From assembly GCF_021134715.1 (NCBI RefSeq), contig NC_060024.1, forward strand, positions 6,882,001 through 6,946,000: DNA of 64,000 bases, written 5' to 3'. The position numbers and the translations under genes were made by a program. Each line of letters opens with the position of its first letter. The first letter of the stretch is position 1. Shown one piece after another: positions 23,370 through 38,135 of this stretch. Source of the stretch: Daphnia pulex. Taxonomy: Eukaryota; Arthropoda; Branchiopoda; Diplostraca; Daphniidae. Below the pieces are notes generated by a model that was not told the DNA's origin, did not search any database, and was given only the letters and a program-made list of their open reading frames with translations.

Positions 23370-25242
23370 AACAAGAAGAAGGAATTGTTGATTTGATTTG
23401 TTTATTTTTGAAATAATAATTTGGGTTCAGAATACTCTATTCAGTGCTTGATCAGATACAAATAACAAGATGGTATTACTAAAGTTGTCACGTAACGCGT
23501 TATAAAATACAGCTAATGTTAACATTTGGCGCAGATTTGTTTTACTTAGACTACAATTCGAAATGTTGAGTTCAAAACTGGTTGGTTGGGTAAATCATTT
23601 TGATATTTTGAGTTTGAAGCTCAAATTAAAACTCGGTGAACTTTTTCCAGTTTCTCTAAAGTTCCATTTCTTCTAGCAGGATATTTTTGTTTCGTTTGTT
23701 TGTTTTTTGTCTACTTAAGATTTGTTAGCGTCTGTCTCGAAGGGACCCCTACACCCAACCCACAGTTCCGACTCTCTTGTTCTGTTGACTCGGATCGAAT
23801 TTCATTCGTAAAAGAATGTGAATCCGATTTCGTTTCCATCGGTTTCCCATTGTAGGCTCGAGGCTGGGCTCCAGAAAAATCTCAGCGCTGCCTCATTTGG
23901 CCACCACCGGCCAGGGAGAGCGGACGCGGCGTCCGTGACGTGTTCAATTCAATTTTGGACGTTGATTCAACATTTGCCTCATTTTGATTGGAATCTGTTT
24001 TTCACATAAAAATCAGGCAAATGCGACAACTCAAAATTGGACTGGCGAAATTCATTTTTTTTTTTTAGGGAGGAGAGTCGTGTGAAGATTTTTAGTTTCG
24101 TCGGGGGGGGGGGGAGCAGACGGTTCTTGAACAGAAGGAATTGAAAGGATATCATCTGTCAAGCGTAGTTAAAAAATTTCGTTCTGCTATCGGCCGCAGT
24201 GGTGCGCAGTGGCGTAAACTGCGCACGACTTTTAGACTAGTCTAAGTGAATTTTGGGTTGGAGTATCATCTATAATGGGCGTGACGACGGGGGCGTGACC
24301 AAAAAACAAACATTTTGACTGGGGCCTTTGGCGATTCTAACAAGTCGAAATGGGGTCGGGTGGGTTGAAAGAGGTTCTAGGTCAATTGGGATTAAAATTC
24401 CTATCGGGAAACTAAATAATAAAAACCTTCTTCGAAGAATCGTCTCCTGTGAATTTTTTCACCAATAACTTACACCAATGCTGACAATTTATTTTTAAAA
24501 AACTAATGAGAAGTTTTTGGGTTTTTCTCTCACTTTTTATCATGTGCATTTTATGATTACAAGTATAATTATAAAAGAGTGATCCAAATCTCTTTTTTTT
24601 TAATTGTATCTCAGTCTCGGCTTTGCGATGTATTTTGAAATTCAACAATGTGTAATATGAACAAAAACATATTTCTGAAGGGCTGGCTAGTGATGGCTAC
24701 CATGGAAGATTAATTTCAAAACTATCTTGTTTTATTAGTGGATTTTGAACCCACTGTCCAAGTCCAGTGATCGTAAATGACGACTGGAGCATTTTTTTTT
24801 TGCAATTTCAAACGCTTGCGCTTTTGCGTTTCTGACGTTGCCATTTCTGACGTGCTTTTGTACTAGAGACTTGTACTCGAGACGAATTGAAGCGAATGCC
24901 ATGAAACGGTAGAAAAATAACTGCCCATTCGAGCATTTGACAAATGCGCGGTTGCGACGTTGAAGATGAATCAAAAACAAAAGAAGATTTCATTTCAACG
25001 ATTTCATGTTTACCACATCCCTAGATCCAAATGGATACTGTTCTTGCTGGGGGAAATAAGAATAATCATATTTATAGATTAATTAAACCTTCTCTTGATT
25101 CCATTTGAGTTCGAAAAGCTCCTCTTCCTTGTCGAGTGGGGTGGAGATCTTCGAGAAACTGTGAGGCCAGTGACTCAATTAGCGTGACAATAATAAGAGC
25201 ACCTCCACAAGGGGTGGAGCTTAAGTCTGAATGAAACAAAAC
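23370..25242. other. Gene-poor, repeat-bearing stretch (left part)
   Basis: This is the 3' flank of ALDH7A1 and beyond. It contains a 9-bp hairpin (24202-24210 / 24218-24226) followed at once by the 14-bp palindrome TTAGACTAGTCTAA (24232-24245). It also holds a G-run near 24103 and a second copy of the 80-bp repeat also found at 10055. An open frame at 24735-24980 (-) has no recognised homology. Confidence 0.45.
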
Positions 25243-25243
25243 A

Positions 25244-25382
25244 ACTAAATCGGAGAAAAATCGGGGAATATTGGGAAATATTGGGAAACATACGGGGGAA
25301 ATCGAAGAAATTTTGACCTTTGGTTCAGTGTCGAATGTCGATGGAAAATCGGGGAAAATGGGGAAATTTCTTTAGATAGAAA
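25244..25382 (+). repeat. Direct repeat, left copy
   Basis: This segment begins AAATCGGAGAAAAATCGGGG, with TTCAGTGTCGAATGTCG inside. It recurs in the same orientation at 25807-25945 with few differences. The two copies flank about 425 bp that contains an open frame on the minus strand (25420-25665) of unknown nature, with MEPCKKNALELALRYFYIPD near its start. The arrangement could be a tandem duplication or the ends of a small element. Confidence 0.6.
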
Positions 25383-25806
25383 CAAGAAAACACAAATAAA
25401 AACTTAGGTATAAAGACGCTCACACAGGCTTGGAGGTACAAATCCACCCTCGCGACTCGCGAGGACGGAACTCTTCCAACGTTAAAAACTGCCAGCTCGC
25501 CAACGGTTGTTGCATTAGCCAGTTAAAACGAAGACGATCATTCAAAGAAAGATGAACATCGTCCGGGATATAAAAATACCTCAGAGCGAGTTCAAGCGCA
25601 TTTTTTTTGCAAGGCTCCATTTCGACAAATAAATAAAAAGAGATCGACAAATCCAAATATTGCAAAATGACATCAATACTTGTTTAACCAAAATTTAAAA
25701 GGCAAAAATTACAGATATATCAGACTTAAAAAAAGAGAAAACTTATGAGAAATAACATATTGATTTAATAAGAAAAAATTTGGTTTAATTAATTAAGAAT
25801 TCTATT

Positions 25807-25945
25807 TAAATCGGAGAAAAATCGGGGAATATTGGGGAAAATTTGAAAATATAGGGGGGAAATCGAAGAAATTTTTACCTTGGTTCAGTGTCGAATGTCG
25901 TTGGAAAATCAGGGAAAATGGGGAATTTCTTCAGATAGAAATGGG
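25807..25945 (+). repeat. Direct repeat, right copy
   Basis: Second copy of the segment at 25244-25382. It is GGGGAA-rich and about 90 per cent alike by eye. Confidence 0.6.
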
Positions 25946-27047
25946 GAAATTTGGGGAAATATAAGGTTCACTTGAAAAAAGAGTCGTAAAGCCTTTGTTT
26001 AATAGTAGGCTGCACCATACTATTGTAAAGGTTCGTCTCTTATTCGAATAAAGAAAATACTAGAATCTCACAAAGAACAAGAGAACTCGCATGAGGCGAT
26101 TTCTCACAATCCCGTGTATTGGTGCTTACCAAAAAATGATATCAAAACATGAAGAAGTCATCTATTCGTTGGATGTAATAATAATTGCTATTATTCATTT
26201 ACCCAAAGAAAACAAAGACTGCCATGCCATTCAAATGAAAGGTCAACTAAAAACGAATATCCACTCTCAGTTGGAAAGAGCTCACTTACCATTCGGCACA
26301 ATTACACCAACCGGAGCCTCACGGGAGAACCTCCCCCCAGGATATAATGCCGGACCAGCATATATGTGGGTCTGCTCCCCCTAGCATGTAGAGGTTCAGG
26401 TCCGCTCACGAGCGTGTTACGAGATATTCGTCATTCAGTGGGAGTAGGTTGATCCTTACTTCATCTGCTATCCTATTCCGGTCCCATGCCATTTCGTCCT
26501 GTCCTACTACTGTGTGATGTAATAGAAATGGCGGCGGTCGTTTATATACAATTGTTTTAACTTTAGAAAGGACGATGGCGTTTCAGAGTCTCTTTAATCG
26601 CATTTTTGCTTAGTGTATTTGAGTTTGGTGCAGCTTTCCCGGCCTGCATTCCATCGTAAATGATTAGCGATTTAAAGTTCATTTAACTAAATTCAGTTGA
26701 TAGAATTTCTAAATTTGAAAAAAAAAGAAAATAAAAATGCCTTGTTGAAAGTGCGTTATACACTACACGGGAACTCCTAGCGGCTATTGGCGGCAACTTT
26801 TAAAAGAAAACAACATCAAAATCAAAAATAATAGGACACGTTGGGTTAAATTACTAAATGATTTATTTTCTAAAATTGAACAATTCATATAAATATTAAT
26901 TAATAAAATGAGGCTGTCGAGAGGGATGAAACCGGAAATGAGAACTGGGTTGGGATAAACAAGATCCGCTTTGAATAATAGGAAGTGCTCAGTTAAGGAA
27001 AAGGTTGACCTGATGACTATAATTGATTTAATTGAGAATAGAAAAAT
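25946..27047. other. Gene-poor stretch (right part)
   Basis: An open frame at 26091-26384 (+) ends in a proline- and glycine-rich stretch. The same DNA on the minus strand (about 26280-26390) also reads openly. Neither resembles a family I know. An AT-rich 3' flank of the metalloproteinase gene follows. Nothing firm can be called. Confidence 0.35.
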
Positions 27048-29277
<2,230 letters not shown>

Positions 29278-29831
29278 TTTAAAATTGAAATTTAACAAAA
29301 AACCTACGACCATCTGACGGGGGGTGATGCTGCCTGTGTGAAACCAAATCTGCGACTGGAAATGTTCACGGGTGCGGCTCGTCTATTTAGAGGGGATGAA
29401 CAACAGCAGCAGCAGTCCCTTCGAATGGCAGTTTTCCAGTAGTCAAGTCGGTCAAATGGACGGGAAGAACTGATTGAACGGTCCTGAAAAAAGATTTCTG
29501 CAAATAAAAGATTAAAATGCCCTTGACAATTTCCTTTTCTTCCAACCAGACATCAATAAAAACAAGTGGCAAAATTAAAATTAGAAAAATTGCGAAAGCA
29601 CACGACACCAATATTTACAGACATTTCTCAATCTTTTATTTTTTTAAACATCGAAATACAAAAGGCACTCTCCATATTAAAGGGGTGGGGAAACATTCAC
29701 TGCGACGAGATCAATCGCCGCGAGTGAAAATGCAGGAACAAGACAAAATGAACAAAATTGCCAAAAGTTAATGAGCAAATCAAAATTATTCCATTTTATA
29801 ATTAAAGGTCAGGTTCAAATTTTTGTTGTTG
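29278..29831. other. Intergenic
   Basis: This is the upstream region of the metalloproteinase gene and the 3' flank of the next gene. No recognisable coding or RNA feature was seen. Confidence 0.4.
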
Positions 29832-32226
29832 TTACACGTCACGGGAGATGAGCCTCACGCAGGAGCGGGTAACTCTTGGTGAAACGGGCGTGTCGCTTTC
29901 CATGGCGGCCATTGAATTTTCTTTGCGTTGCTCACGCATCACCTTGTAGAAAATTTTTTCTTGCACTGAACGTCTCCTCCGCTTTTTGCTCTTCCGGTTT
30001 TTCTTGACACAGTCCGGCATGACGGGACAAGGCAGTGGTGGAGGGGTGGGTGGAGGTGATCCGTCCGAGGTGGTTGTCAATCCATCCACCTGGCGGAGGA
30101 CTTCCAAGTAAGCCAAGCCGCGGAAATCGGCCACCGTCGACTTGCACATCTCCAGTGGAGACACGTCCGTCTGGTTGGTCAGCGAGACGAATTTCGATGT
30201 GAAGGACAGCGAAAAAGGTCTGAAATGATCGCACACCAACAGCGGAGTCGTGTGGTACATTTGAATGTGCTTTGCAATGTCCTTTGCGGCGACCGACATT
30301 TGGCAGACGGATGACGGAATGCCGTCCGTTCCGAGGTGATGGCAAGTGATGGCAAATTCGGGTGAGAGGCCAAAGCTGGACAGGTAAGACTGGACAAACT
30401 CGGCGATGGTCATCCGGAAGAAATTACTCAACTTGCGGTCGTCTTTCGGCGGTTTATCTTCATGGATGACTCTCAGCAATTCTTTAATCCACAGCCGAGC
30501 AATGTCTAAACAGAATAGCGAAGGATTATTGGAATCGATGGGAGTTTCCCCGTACTCGCAGACGGAATTCTGGAACAACTGGGTGTAATGAACGTCCAAC
30601 ATATCGATGAGCCAAGTCTTTCGGATTCGTTCAATCATCGTTTTAGGGCCAATCTGATGAAAAAAAGTGCTGCTGGGGATTGCAGGCATCTTATTACTCT
30701 CTAGAAATGTTAAAACAAAAAAAGGTTCTTGAAAATTTGAATGTCGATGGAAATGAAATGACAATTTTTACCGTCAAATCCAAATGATTTTGTGATGGCT
30801 TCAATTTCGTCAGGGAACATGAAAGGGTGGCGAAGGATTTGACGTAACTCCAACATGGTCACCACCTGAGACAGGGACAGCGTGGAAGGCAGGTGGATCT
30901 TCTTGACCACTTCCGTTCCCTCCAGACTCTCGGGGCTGATTGGAACTGCGGGTGAGTTTCTTTTGTAGACTCGCTTGGTGGCCATGATGAAGAAGTTATC
31001 CTCTTCGATTACACCGACAACATGGCGATCTCGCAAGCTGCCTAGCAGGTAACTCGTGTAGTAAAATGGCATGAGCCCTGGCTCCTCGTATGCAGAGTAA
31101 AAAGTGGTTTTGCCATCAATTTCGTCAACTGCGTTGAAATTGGTAGCCTGCCAACAGGGATACAATTTTGAAATGAAGAAGATGAGTGCCAACAAAAATT
31201 GGAGTGAATTAAAACTCACATCTTCGGTGGCTTTGGGTTGGCAGTACGAATGGGAATGGAAAGATCCCAGTTCACCGTAGACTACTTTGACTGATCCCAT
31301 GGGCTGAATTTTTTGGGTTATCCTCTCCAAACTCTTGTTACTGATTGGCTAATAAGAGGAACAAAATAAACAAATTTGTTTTAATTCTTTAAGATGAGAT
31401 AATAAACTGTTACCAATGCTGTTTCATGGTAGAAACTTGTTGTCAGTGGTTCTCGCAGCAGATATACAACCTGATTGCTTTCATTTGGCATTGAAACAAC
31501 CTAATTGAAAAGTGAATTTTGAAATTAAAAAGCTTTCAGTATTATTTGAATCCAGTAAACTAATATACATTTTTTTGCTGCTGTAATGTAGACATCAACA
31601 TATCCTGAGATTTTGTTACCAGCTCTTGATAACGCTCACTAACCATGTGAACAAAATAATCTGGAAATGTCACCAGACTTGCATTGGCAGTGCTAAAAAG
31701 ATTCAAGTGTCTATGATCTGCAAATATGACAATAGAACAAGTTAAATGGGATAATCAACAACAAAAATTGCAATACAAAATACTGACATGGTTTGCTGTC
31801 CAACAGTGTGAAATCTGAAATAACTGGTTCTCTCGAAACAGGATCAAATAGGAAATTTTTTCGGGTGACGAAATGCCCAGCGTAAGCAATTATTTCGTCA
31901 GCATTCACCAAGTCAAAAATGATGCAAGCTAAACTGGTTTCATCGATAGTTGCCACAACTGCAGCATAACTGAAAAACTGTTGGGTTGGTATGAGTGCAG
32001 TTTGCCTGATCTTCAGCGCATAAGGCTATAACAATACAAAAAATAGTAAAACAGTTAAATGCCAGTTTTTTTTATCAAAGAAATCCCTTCATACCGCGAT
32101 TTTACGAAGAGAAGAATGCCCCAAATTCAACTCTTCAAAGGAAATCACAGAAGGCCGACCTCGTAAACGATATTCTAAAAAGTTTGAAGGATTGTCTTCG
32201 ATCACAATGACTGGGGCATTTGCCAT
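29832..32226 (-). CDS. Unrecognised conserved-looking protein (659 aa)
   Basis: Exons are 32095-32226, 31788-32025, 31569-31717, 31414-31500, 31220-31348, 30772-31147 and 29832-30700, giving 1980 nt in frame with clean GT-AG borders, so the gene is real. I do not recognise the family. The N-terminus is MANAPVIVIEDNPSNFLEY. The middle is globular and mixed (YTSYLLGSLRDRHVVGVIEE). A helical section follows (RLWIKELLRVIHEDKPP). The C-terminus has a short proline run (PPPTPPPLP) and a strongly basic cluster (KKNRKSKKRRRRS), a likely nuclear localisation signal. No signal peptide or membrane segment is present. A nuclear or scaffold protein is the most I can infer. Confidence 0.75.
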
Positions 32227-32764
32227 TATTTTCAGCTCAAAGAAAAAAAAAACTAGAAATTCACTGATCGTGAAAATAATCCATCAAACGTAAAATAAAC
32301 AAGCACGCCCGGCTTTCAAACTCGTCAACCATATGATACGATTTCCAAATCCAAAAAGGCAATTTCGACGCGAAGGTTACATTTGCATAGCTGCCAAGTT
32401 GCAGTTTAAATAAACTAGTGAATAAATTTTATCAAAATAATGTCAGAATTAATTTTACTACTTCAAGTAATTGTTTTATTTTAGTAGATTTATTTTTAAA
32501 TATTTGATTGAAAAATTAATTATGTAGTTGAAAAGTAAAATTATTTTTAGGGATGAATTGCCATGGCAACACCGAGGGTAAATAACGAGCACCAAATGAC
32601 GAGCACGAAAACAAAAACAATGCATTTAATGACAAGAGATACATTTAGCATGGTGCATTTAGTGTATTGGGCTCAGATTAAGGAATGAATTTGTAAAAAA
32701 TTTTGTTGTTACTGGAGATTGAAAATTGCGACTGACGTAGTTTATGGACGGATTAACTTAAATC
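32227..32764. other. Intergenic
   Basis: AT-rich spacer between two minus-strand genes. No feature is supported. Confidence 0.4.
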
Positions 32765-33494
32765 TTATTTAGGAATTTCTGATGCGGCTTTTTGATTCTT
32801 CAAGGCATCGGCGTACCAAGATAATTCAGTGGCTAGTCTCTGAACATTGTCTTGGAAACGTGTATCGTTTGGCTGACCATCCTCTTCGAACTTTTTATGA
32901 ACTGTTGGCAATGAAACGCGAACTGGCAGAGCAATCATTCCAAGTTCACTCAAGAAAGGCTGGACAATGGTGGCTGCTCGGACTCCTCCATAGTCACCTG
33001 CATATAAAAAGAAAAGAGTTTTAATTTTCAGGTTCAATTAGATAGGAAATTGCTTCATCTTACCCATGGAATAGGTGATAATGCTGCAAGGTCTGTGGTG
33101 ATAAGAACTTGGTGGAAAGTGATCCATCATGTTGCCTAGAGCTGGCGGGATGCCACAATTGTATTCAGATAGGACAACAACAAAGCCATCTGCTGCTGCT
33201 ATTTCTTCATTAGCTTCGGTTAGCCACTTTGGAGCAGCACTTTTGTCTTTCATGAAATGCAGAGGTTGTCTAAGCACTTGAAAGTCCATTTCAAGGGGAT
33301 CTACATAAAATTAATAGTAATATTGTTAATTAATTTCTACAAGAAATTGAGATTTTAAAAAGAAAATATTTACCAAATATTTTAGCCGACAATCCAGTCT
33401 TTTCCAACACACTTTGGACATAACGAGCTACCTTTTCGCCTTGACGGCCTTCGCGAGTTGAACCGAGGAAAACAATGATTTTTTTGGTTGCCAT
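32765..33494 (-). CDS. NADPH-dependent FMN reductase-like flavoprotein (196 aa)
   Basis: Flavodoxin-fold oxidoreductase of the NADPH-dependent FMN reductase/quinone reductase group. Exons are 33374-33494, 33064-33300 and 32765-32997, in frame. The N-terminal FMN phosphate loop is IIVFLGSTREGRQGEKV. The flavin-ring segment is VVVLSEYNCGIPPALGNMMD, and a second loop is ITYSMGDYGGVRAA. The length is normal for the family. It has no targeting signal and is likely cytosolic. The electron acceptor is unknown. Confidence 0.87.
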
Positions 33495-34376
33495 GGCGAC
33501 GATAAGAATAAGCGACTGGCCTTCACGAAGCGAGGATGTCGTTTGATGGGGACTTTACGTGAGCTTTCCATATTTATACCTTTGGGATATTACATTCACC
33601 ACTCACGAAAATGCTTGTCATCACTATCAGACCTGCAGGCCATACTATTACATAACTGAAGGTCATTTTACAATGGTTACGCAACCCATGTTGTGTACAA
33701 CGGAAGTGTGCGAAAATTTTAACATGGGAAATATGCCAAAGAATCTATGAAGTTAAATGTTCATTTAAATCGAGAATTCGATTATCTATTTGCCCTTTAT
33801 TTTTCAAATAAATTTAATGCTAGTTAATTCTCGTTTGATTTTGCTGAAACCGGAACTAAACATCGGTTCTTGACTCACCGTGACTCGGCATGACTCGGAA
33901 CTATGTCCACTTCGTAAATGCACTTGTAAGACTTTTACGCTTTCTCTGATAATAAATGCAGGAAGGGCGTCAAACCGTATTAAACTGTCCTATCATGTTT
34001 TTTTTTTAACATTTCCCCTTAATGATACCGTTGTGTAAAAGTTTAAACTAAAATATATGATGCCTATCTCGCCCATCTAGCTTCTTCCCGTTTAAATGAA
34101 TAGCATTAATAGTTTTTTTTAAACACTGAAATACTTAATAGGTTTCAGGGACTCATTGGAGTGGGAAATTTTAAAAATAAAAAATAATTTATGGGAAGGG
34201 GAACCTAACGTAACGTGTAGGGTGTAGGAAAGGGCATGGGAATTGGAACGGGTGACGTAATTTGAGTAGAGAGAGGGGGAGCTAAAAACTGGCAACATTG
34301 ATTTTGTTTACTGTTGGGTACGTCGTCTGCATACCAAATCAAACGTGTAATTTTCTAATCAAAATTCAAAAAGGGC
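33495..34376. promoter_or_regulatory. Divergent intergenic interval
   Basis: This is 880 bp between the FMN reductase start (minus) and the pseudouridine synthase start (plus). No TATA box, gene or repeat was recognised. Confidence 0.35.
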
Positions 34377-35420
34377 ATGTACCCACCATGGACACAAATT
34401 TGCATAATACATTCTTGGTTACAGAAATTAAAGTTGCGGATCAGCGTGACAATTTCTGCCTACTTTCGTTATTTTACTGGATCAGACAAGGTGACAAGGT
34501 CGGGTGACATAAAAGTCCTTCATCAAAGCTCCGATTTCCTTGTGGTTGACAAATGCTATGATGTTTTGATAAATTCAGATGATCCTGGCGTCAAGGTAAC
34601 TATGATTCTAGAATAGCGAGATGAAGCAGTTAGTTATAAATTTTACTCTTTTGAGATCATAGATAACTGTTGAACATCAAATTCGTAAAATCTTCCCCCA
34701 TTTTGTAAATGACAAATTGGCCCATGGATTCCACTTTGTGCACCGTTTGGACTACTCTACGAGTGGAGTTTTGTGTCTAGCCACCAATAAGAAAGCAGCC
34801 AACCTTGGCAGCACTGCCTTTTCTGCCAGAAAGACTAGGAAATATTACCTGGCATTGCTTCGTGGACATGTTTCTCACGAGCTGATTGATATCTCTCTCC
34901 CGATTGGTAAATCATGCATTCAATCAAAGTTTAATTTTGGCAGTACAACAAGTTTATCATAGGTGCTGATTCCAGACCAGGCCATTCACATAAAATGTGC
35001 AGCTCTGACAAACAATTTTGCCAATATCCAAAGGCAGCTTTCACCCGACTCTTAGTTCTCCAGAAAGGATTCTACGACGGATTTCCCGTAACGAAAGTCA
35101 TGATGAAGCCAGTGACGGGCAGGAGACATCAATTGAGAATCCATTGCTCTTCACTAGGACACACGATCGTTGGTGACTTCACTTACAGCAATGGAAAAGA
35201 CATTCGGCCTTACAGAATGTTCCTTCATTCTCACCGCCTCATATTGCCGACAGCTATTGAAACTATTGACGTTTGTGGTGGTGATCCTTTTCTTAGCGAT
35301 GATCCTGTAAATAACAAATGGCTACCAGTAGTCACAGTAAACACCATCGGACCAGACACTTATCAAAAACTTGATAATGCTCAATTTCCAAATCTTTTTG
35401 TGGACCGTTTGGATTGTTAA
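34377..35420 (+). CDS. RPUSD1: RluA-family pseudouridine synthase, RPUSD1-like (306 aa)
   Basis: Enzyme that isomerises uridine to pseudouridine in RNA. Exons are 34377-34595, 34663-34906 and 34963-35420, giving 921 nt in frame. The fold starts at VLHQSSDFLVVDKCYDVLIN. The catalytic motif HRLDYSTSGVLC has Asp103 as the nucleophile. The GRRHQLRIHCSSLGHTIVGD motif near the C-terminus is typical of RluA enzymes. There is no S4 domain, as in animal RPUSD1. The first about 45 residues before the fold are longer than in relatives, so the true start may be a later codon or an unseen upstream exon. The RNA target is unknown. Confidence 0.85.
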
Positions 35421-35975
35421 GTATGATTTCTTGATTTGCCACGTTTGACTTCTGAATTGATTGGCTATGTATCCCTAACATATTTCTCTGTTATATTGTG
35501 ATCTATATCTCAATCTAAAATGTTGATCACCGTGACGACCGAGTGCTAGACATTTCCGAGTTTAAATTGTTTGATAAATATTAAATGTTATCTTTTTTGG
35601 GGGGTTTTGTAGATAAAATAACTTAGATTTCGAGTGTAAAATTTAGTAATCAAAACAGTATTTTCGCTGCTTTGTTATCAATACCACAAGTTTGCGCCAA
35701 ATAGTCGTTTTAGTCAAAATGGTCGATTTTTTTTAAAATCGCGCCAGACCGGGGACATAGATACGTAAGAAATAGGAAAACGGTATGGCATCGTTGTTGT
35801 TCATTCTTGACGTCGCGCGCCAAAATGTCTTCGAACAATATAGCAGACAGACTCTTGACGAGGCCTAGTTGACTTTTTGTGTGTGATTGAGATAACATTG
35901 CGGTCACGTTTTACCACAACTAGAGGATCTATTATTTTATTTTTTTAACTTTTTAGCTCTTAAGACGTCGAAACC
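35421..35975. promoter_or_regulatory. Intergenic, promoter of the SRA gene
   Basis: This is the 3' flank of the pseudouridine synthase gene and the 5' region of the SRA-domain gene. Polypyrimidine sequence stands just upstream of the start at 35976. No other feature was seen. Confidence 0.4.
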
Positions 35976-37409
35976 ATGGCTCCTGCCAAGAGTGGAGAAC
36001 TGAGTGAATATGAATTGCAGCGAATCAAGAACTTGGAGGAAAACCGACGAATCCTCGAAAGCATTCGACAAGAACAGGTCGAGTCTTTCTAGTTCAGCCA
36101 TGGATTATTATCAGTGTGCTAACGATTTTCTGTTGTTTTTATTTGTTTAGATCTATACCTATGGAGATGTTAAACCAGTTAAACCAGTAAATAAACAAAA
36201 GAAAGAGAAAAAGCCGTCAAGTGGTGATAGGCCTACAGAGTCAAGGAAGAAAGTTTCCACAGCCGAATCCTCTGATGTTGAAAATTCTGGTGTTGTTAGG
36301 AGGAAATCTTCCAGGCTATCTGGAAAGGTAATGTTATTATTATGACTTCAAAGTGAAAACAGGTGATCATTCAAAATGATTGTATTGTATCCTATTATAT
36401 AGAAAATGAAGATATCGTGGAGAAATTCTGATGATGATGGTGGTGACAATTCTGATGATGATGATTTTGAGGGGGACAAGTATGATGAAAACACTTGCTC
36501 TGATGATGACGATGAAGAGTTTGAAGGTCCCAGGAAGAGAAGACGTGCACAGCCAAAAGGTCCCAAAGGGCCTAAGCAGAAAATTGTGATTCCCAAGAAC
36601 CGTCCCAACTTTTACGGAGCAGTGCCTGGTGTTCAGGTTGGCAGGATTTGGGAAACCAGAATGGCATGTTGTGCTGATGGAATTCAACGACCCACTGTTG
36701 CTGGAATTCATGCAGGTAACTTGAATTATTTTACCATTTCCAGCTTGTTAAATATTAAATCTAAATTCTTATCAGGTCCTGAAGGTGCTTATTCCATCTC
36801 ACTATCTGGCGGATACGAAGACGACATTGACCTAGGTGAATGTTTCACGTACACGGGTGAAGGCGGCCGAGCTCTGAAAGGAACTGCATCCGACCCGAAG
36901 AATTTACGGACCGCTCCTCAGAGTAAAGATCAAACTCTGACCCGGGGAAATTTGGCTTTATCACTGAATATCACTACTCGCAAACCTGTCCGTGTCATTC
37001 GAGGGTCCAACCTCAAAAACGAATTTGCACCTGAATACGGATATAGATACGATGGTAATAATTTGACTTTAAAAATTGTTCGAAATTTTAAATTTATTCA
37101 TTTGTTAATTTAGGTCTATACACGGTTGAAAAGTATTGGCAATGCGTAGGGAAATCCGGGTTTAAAGTTTACAAATTTGCTTTGAGAAGGTGCCCCGATC
37201 AACCCCCACCACCCTGGGTCTCTGGCGTCGTATCTTACGTGAGTGAAATTAAGTTTAACTCCATTTTTTGGCTGAATTATAATCGTTTGTTTCATGGCTC
37301 ACAGGCCAATGCTGCGAGTTCGGCCGAAGAAGATGGTGAAGACATGGACGATGACGATACCGAGGAACAGAAACCTACCGTCCTCAAAGTGAAATTATTT
37401 AACAAGTGA
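35976..37409 (+). CDS. Stand-alone SRA/YDG-domain protein (366 aa)
   Basis: Chromatin protein built around a SET-and-RING-associated (SRA, YDG) domain, which in UHRF1 reads hemimethylated CpG by flipping the base. Exons are 35976-36077, 36151-36327, 36403-36715, 36776-37054, 37114-37238 and 37305-37409, giving 1101 nt in frame. The N-terminus (LSEYELQRIKNLEENRRIL) matches the short motif at the start of WDR76-like proteins. An acidic Asp-rich tract and a basic patch (RKRRRAQPKGPKGPK) follow. The SRA domain runs from about 162 to 325 (FYGAVPGVQVGRIWETRM, SLSGGYEDDIDLGECFTYTG, RYDGLYTVEKYW, PPPPW). An acidic C-terminus closes it. UHRF1's ubiquitin-like, Tudor, PHD and RING parts are all absent. 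It may be a methyl-CpG reader or adaptor; enzymatic activity is not expected. Confidence 0.88.
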
Positions 37410-38135
37410 ATGTCGCTCATATTCAACCTTCTTTTAAAAAAAGTTTAGTCTTATTTATGTGATGCGGCAGTAAGTTTATTCCTGTTTGACTGCGTATTTT
37501 TATCCTGGAGTGGTCATTTTAAAACGAGTATTAACGAATGATGGCATATTGGCAGATTGTGAAATATAAAAACTGCATCTTTTTTTTAAATTGGGTATAT
37601 TAATGTCTTTTTAGTTTGTTTTTCGGTTGTCTGTAGTAACGGCCTGCGTTCGTATGAATAAGCCCAGCAGCCAAATGAACTTAAGGAATGTATAGCTACT
37701 TTTTGCCTTTTCCTGTCTCTCTCCCAATATCTTTACTTGACTTTGTAAGAGTAAGAAATGACGGCACCGCTGTCGATTGGACATGTGTGGTATTGCATAT
37801 TCGAAGAGAAAGAAAGCCCATTAGTGTACTAGAAAAATAAAAATATCTCGACTTTAGAGATCCAACTGGGTTATCGGAAAAAATGTCCGTTGGCTTTGTT
37901 TGAGCATTTTATTTTAAGGGTCTAAAGAGATTCTGAATTGTCGGATGTGCAACACCATGCAATTTGACGACCATTAACTATTTGATAGGTACTTTTGAAA
38001 CATTTAACACTTCAATTAAACACTTTTAAATGGTACATTTTCAGCCCGTTTAGTCTTCTTCCGAGGTAATTAGAAGGTCATCGCCGGAGAAAGCGTTACT
38101 TGTTCATTGTACTTGTTTCATTTAAACGAGTCGGT
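37410..38135. other. Convergent 3' spacer
   Basis: This lies between the SRA gene and the UBTF-like gene, whose 3' ends face each other. AT-rich UTR-like sequence with an AAAATAAAAATA stretch near 37832. No gene was seen. Confidence 0.4.

Noticed and set aside
25244-25945. Terminal repeats of an LTR-type element
   Set aside because: The interior is too short and shows no recognisable element gene, primer site or target duplication. It is left as a plain direct repeat.
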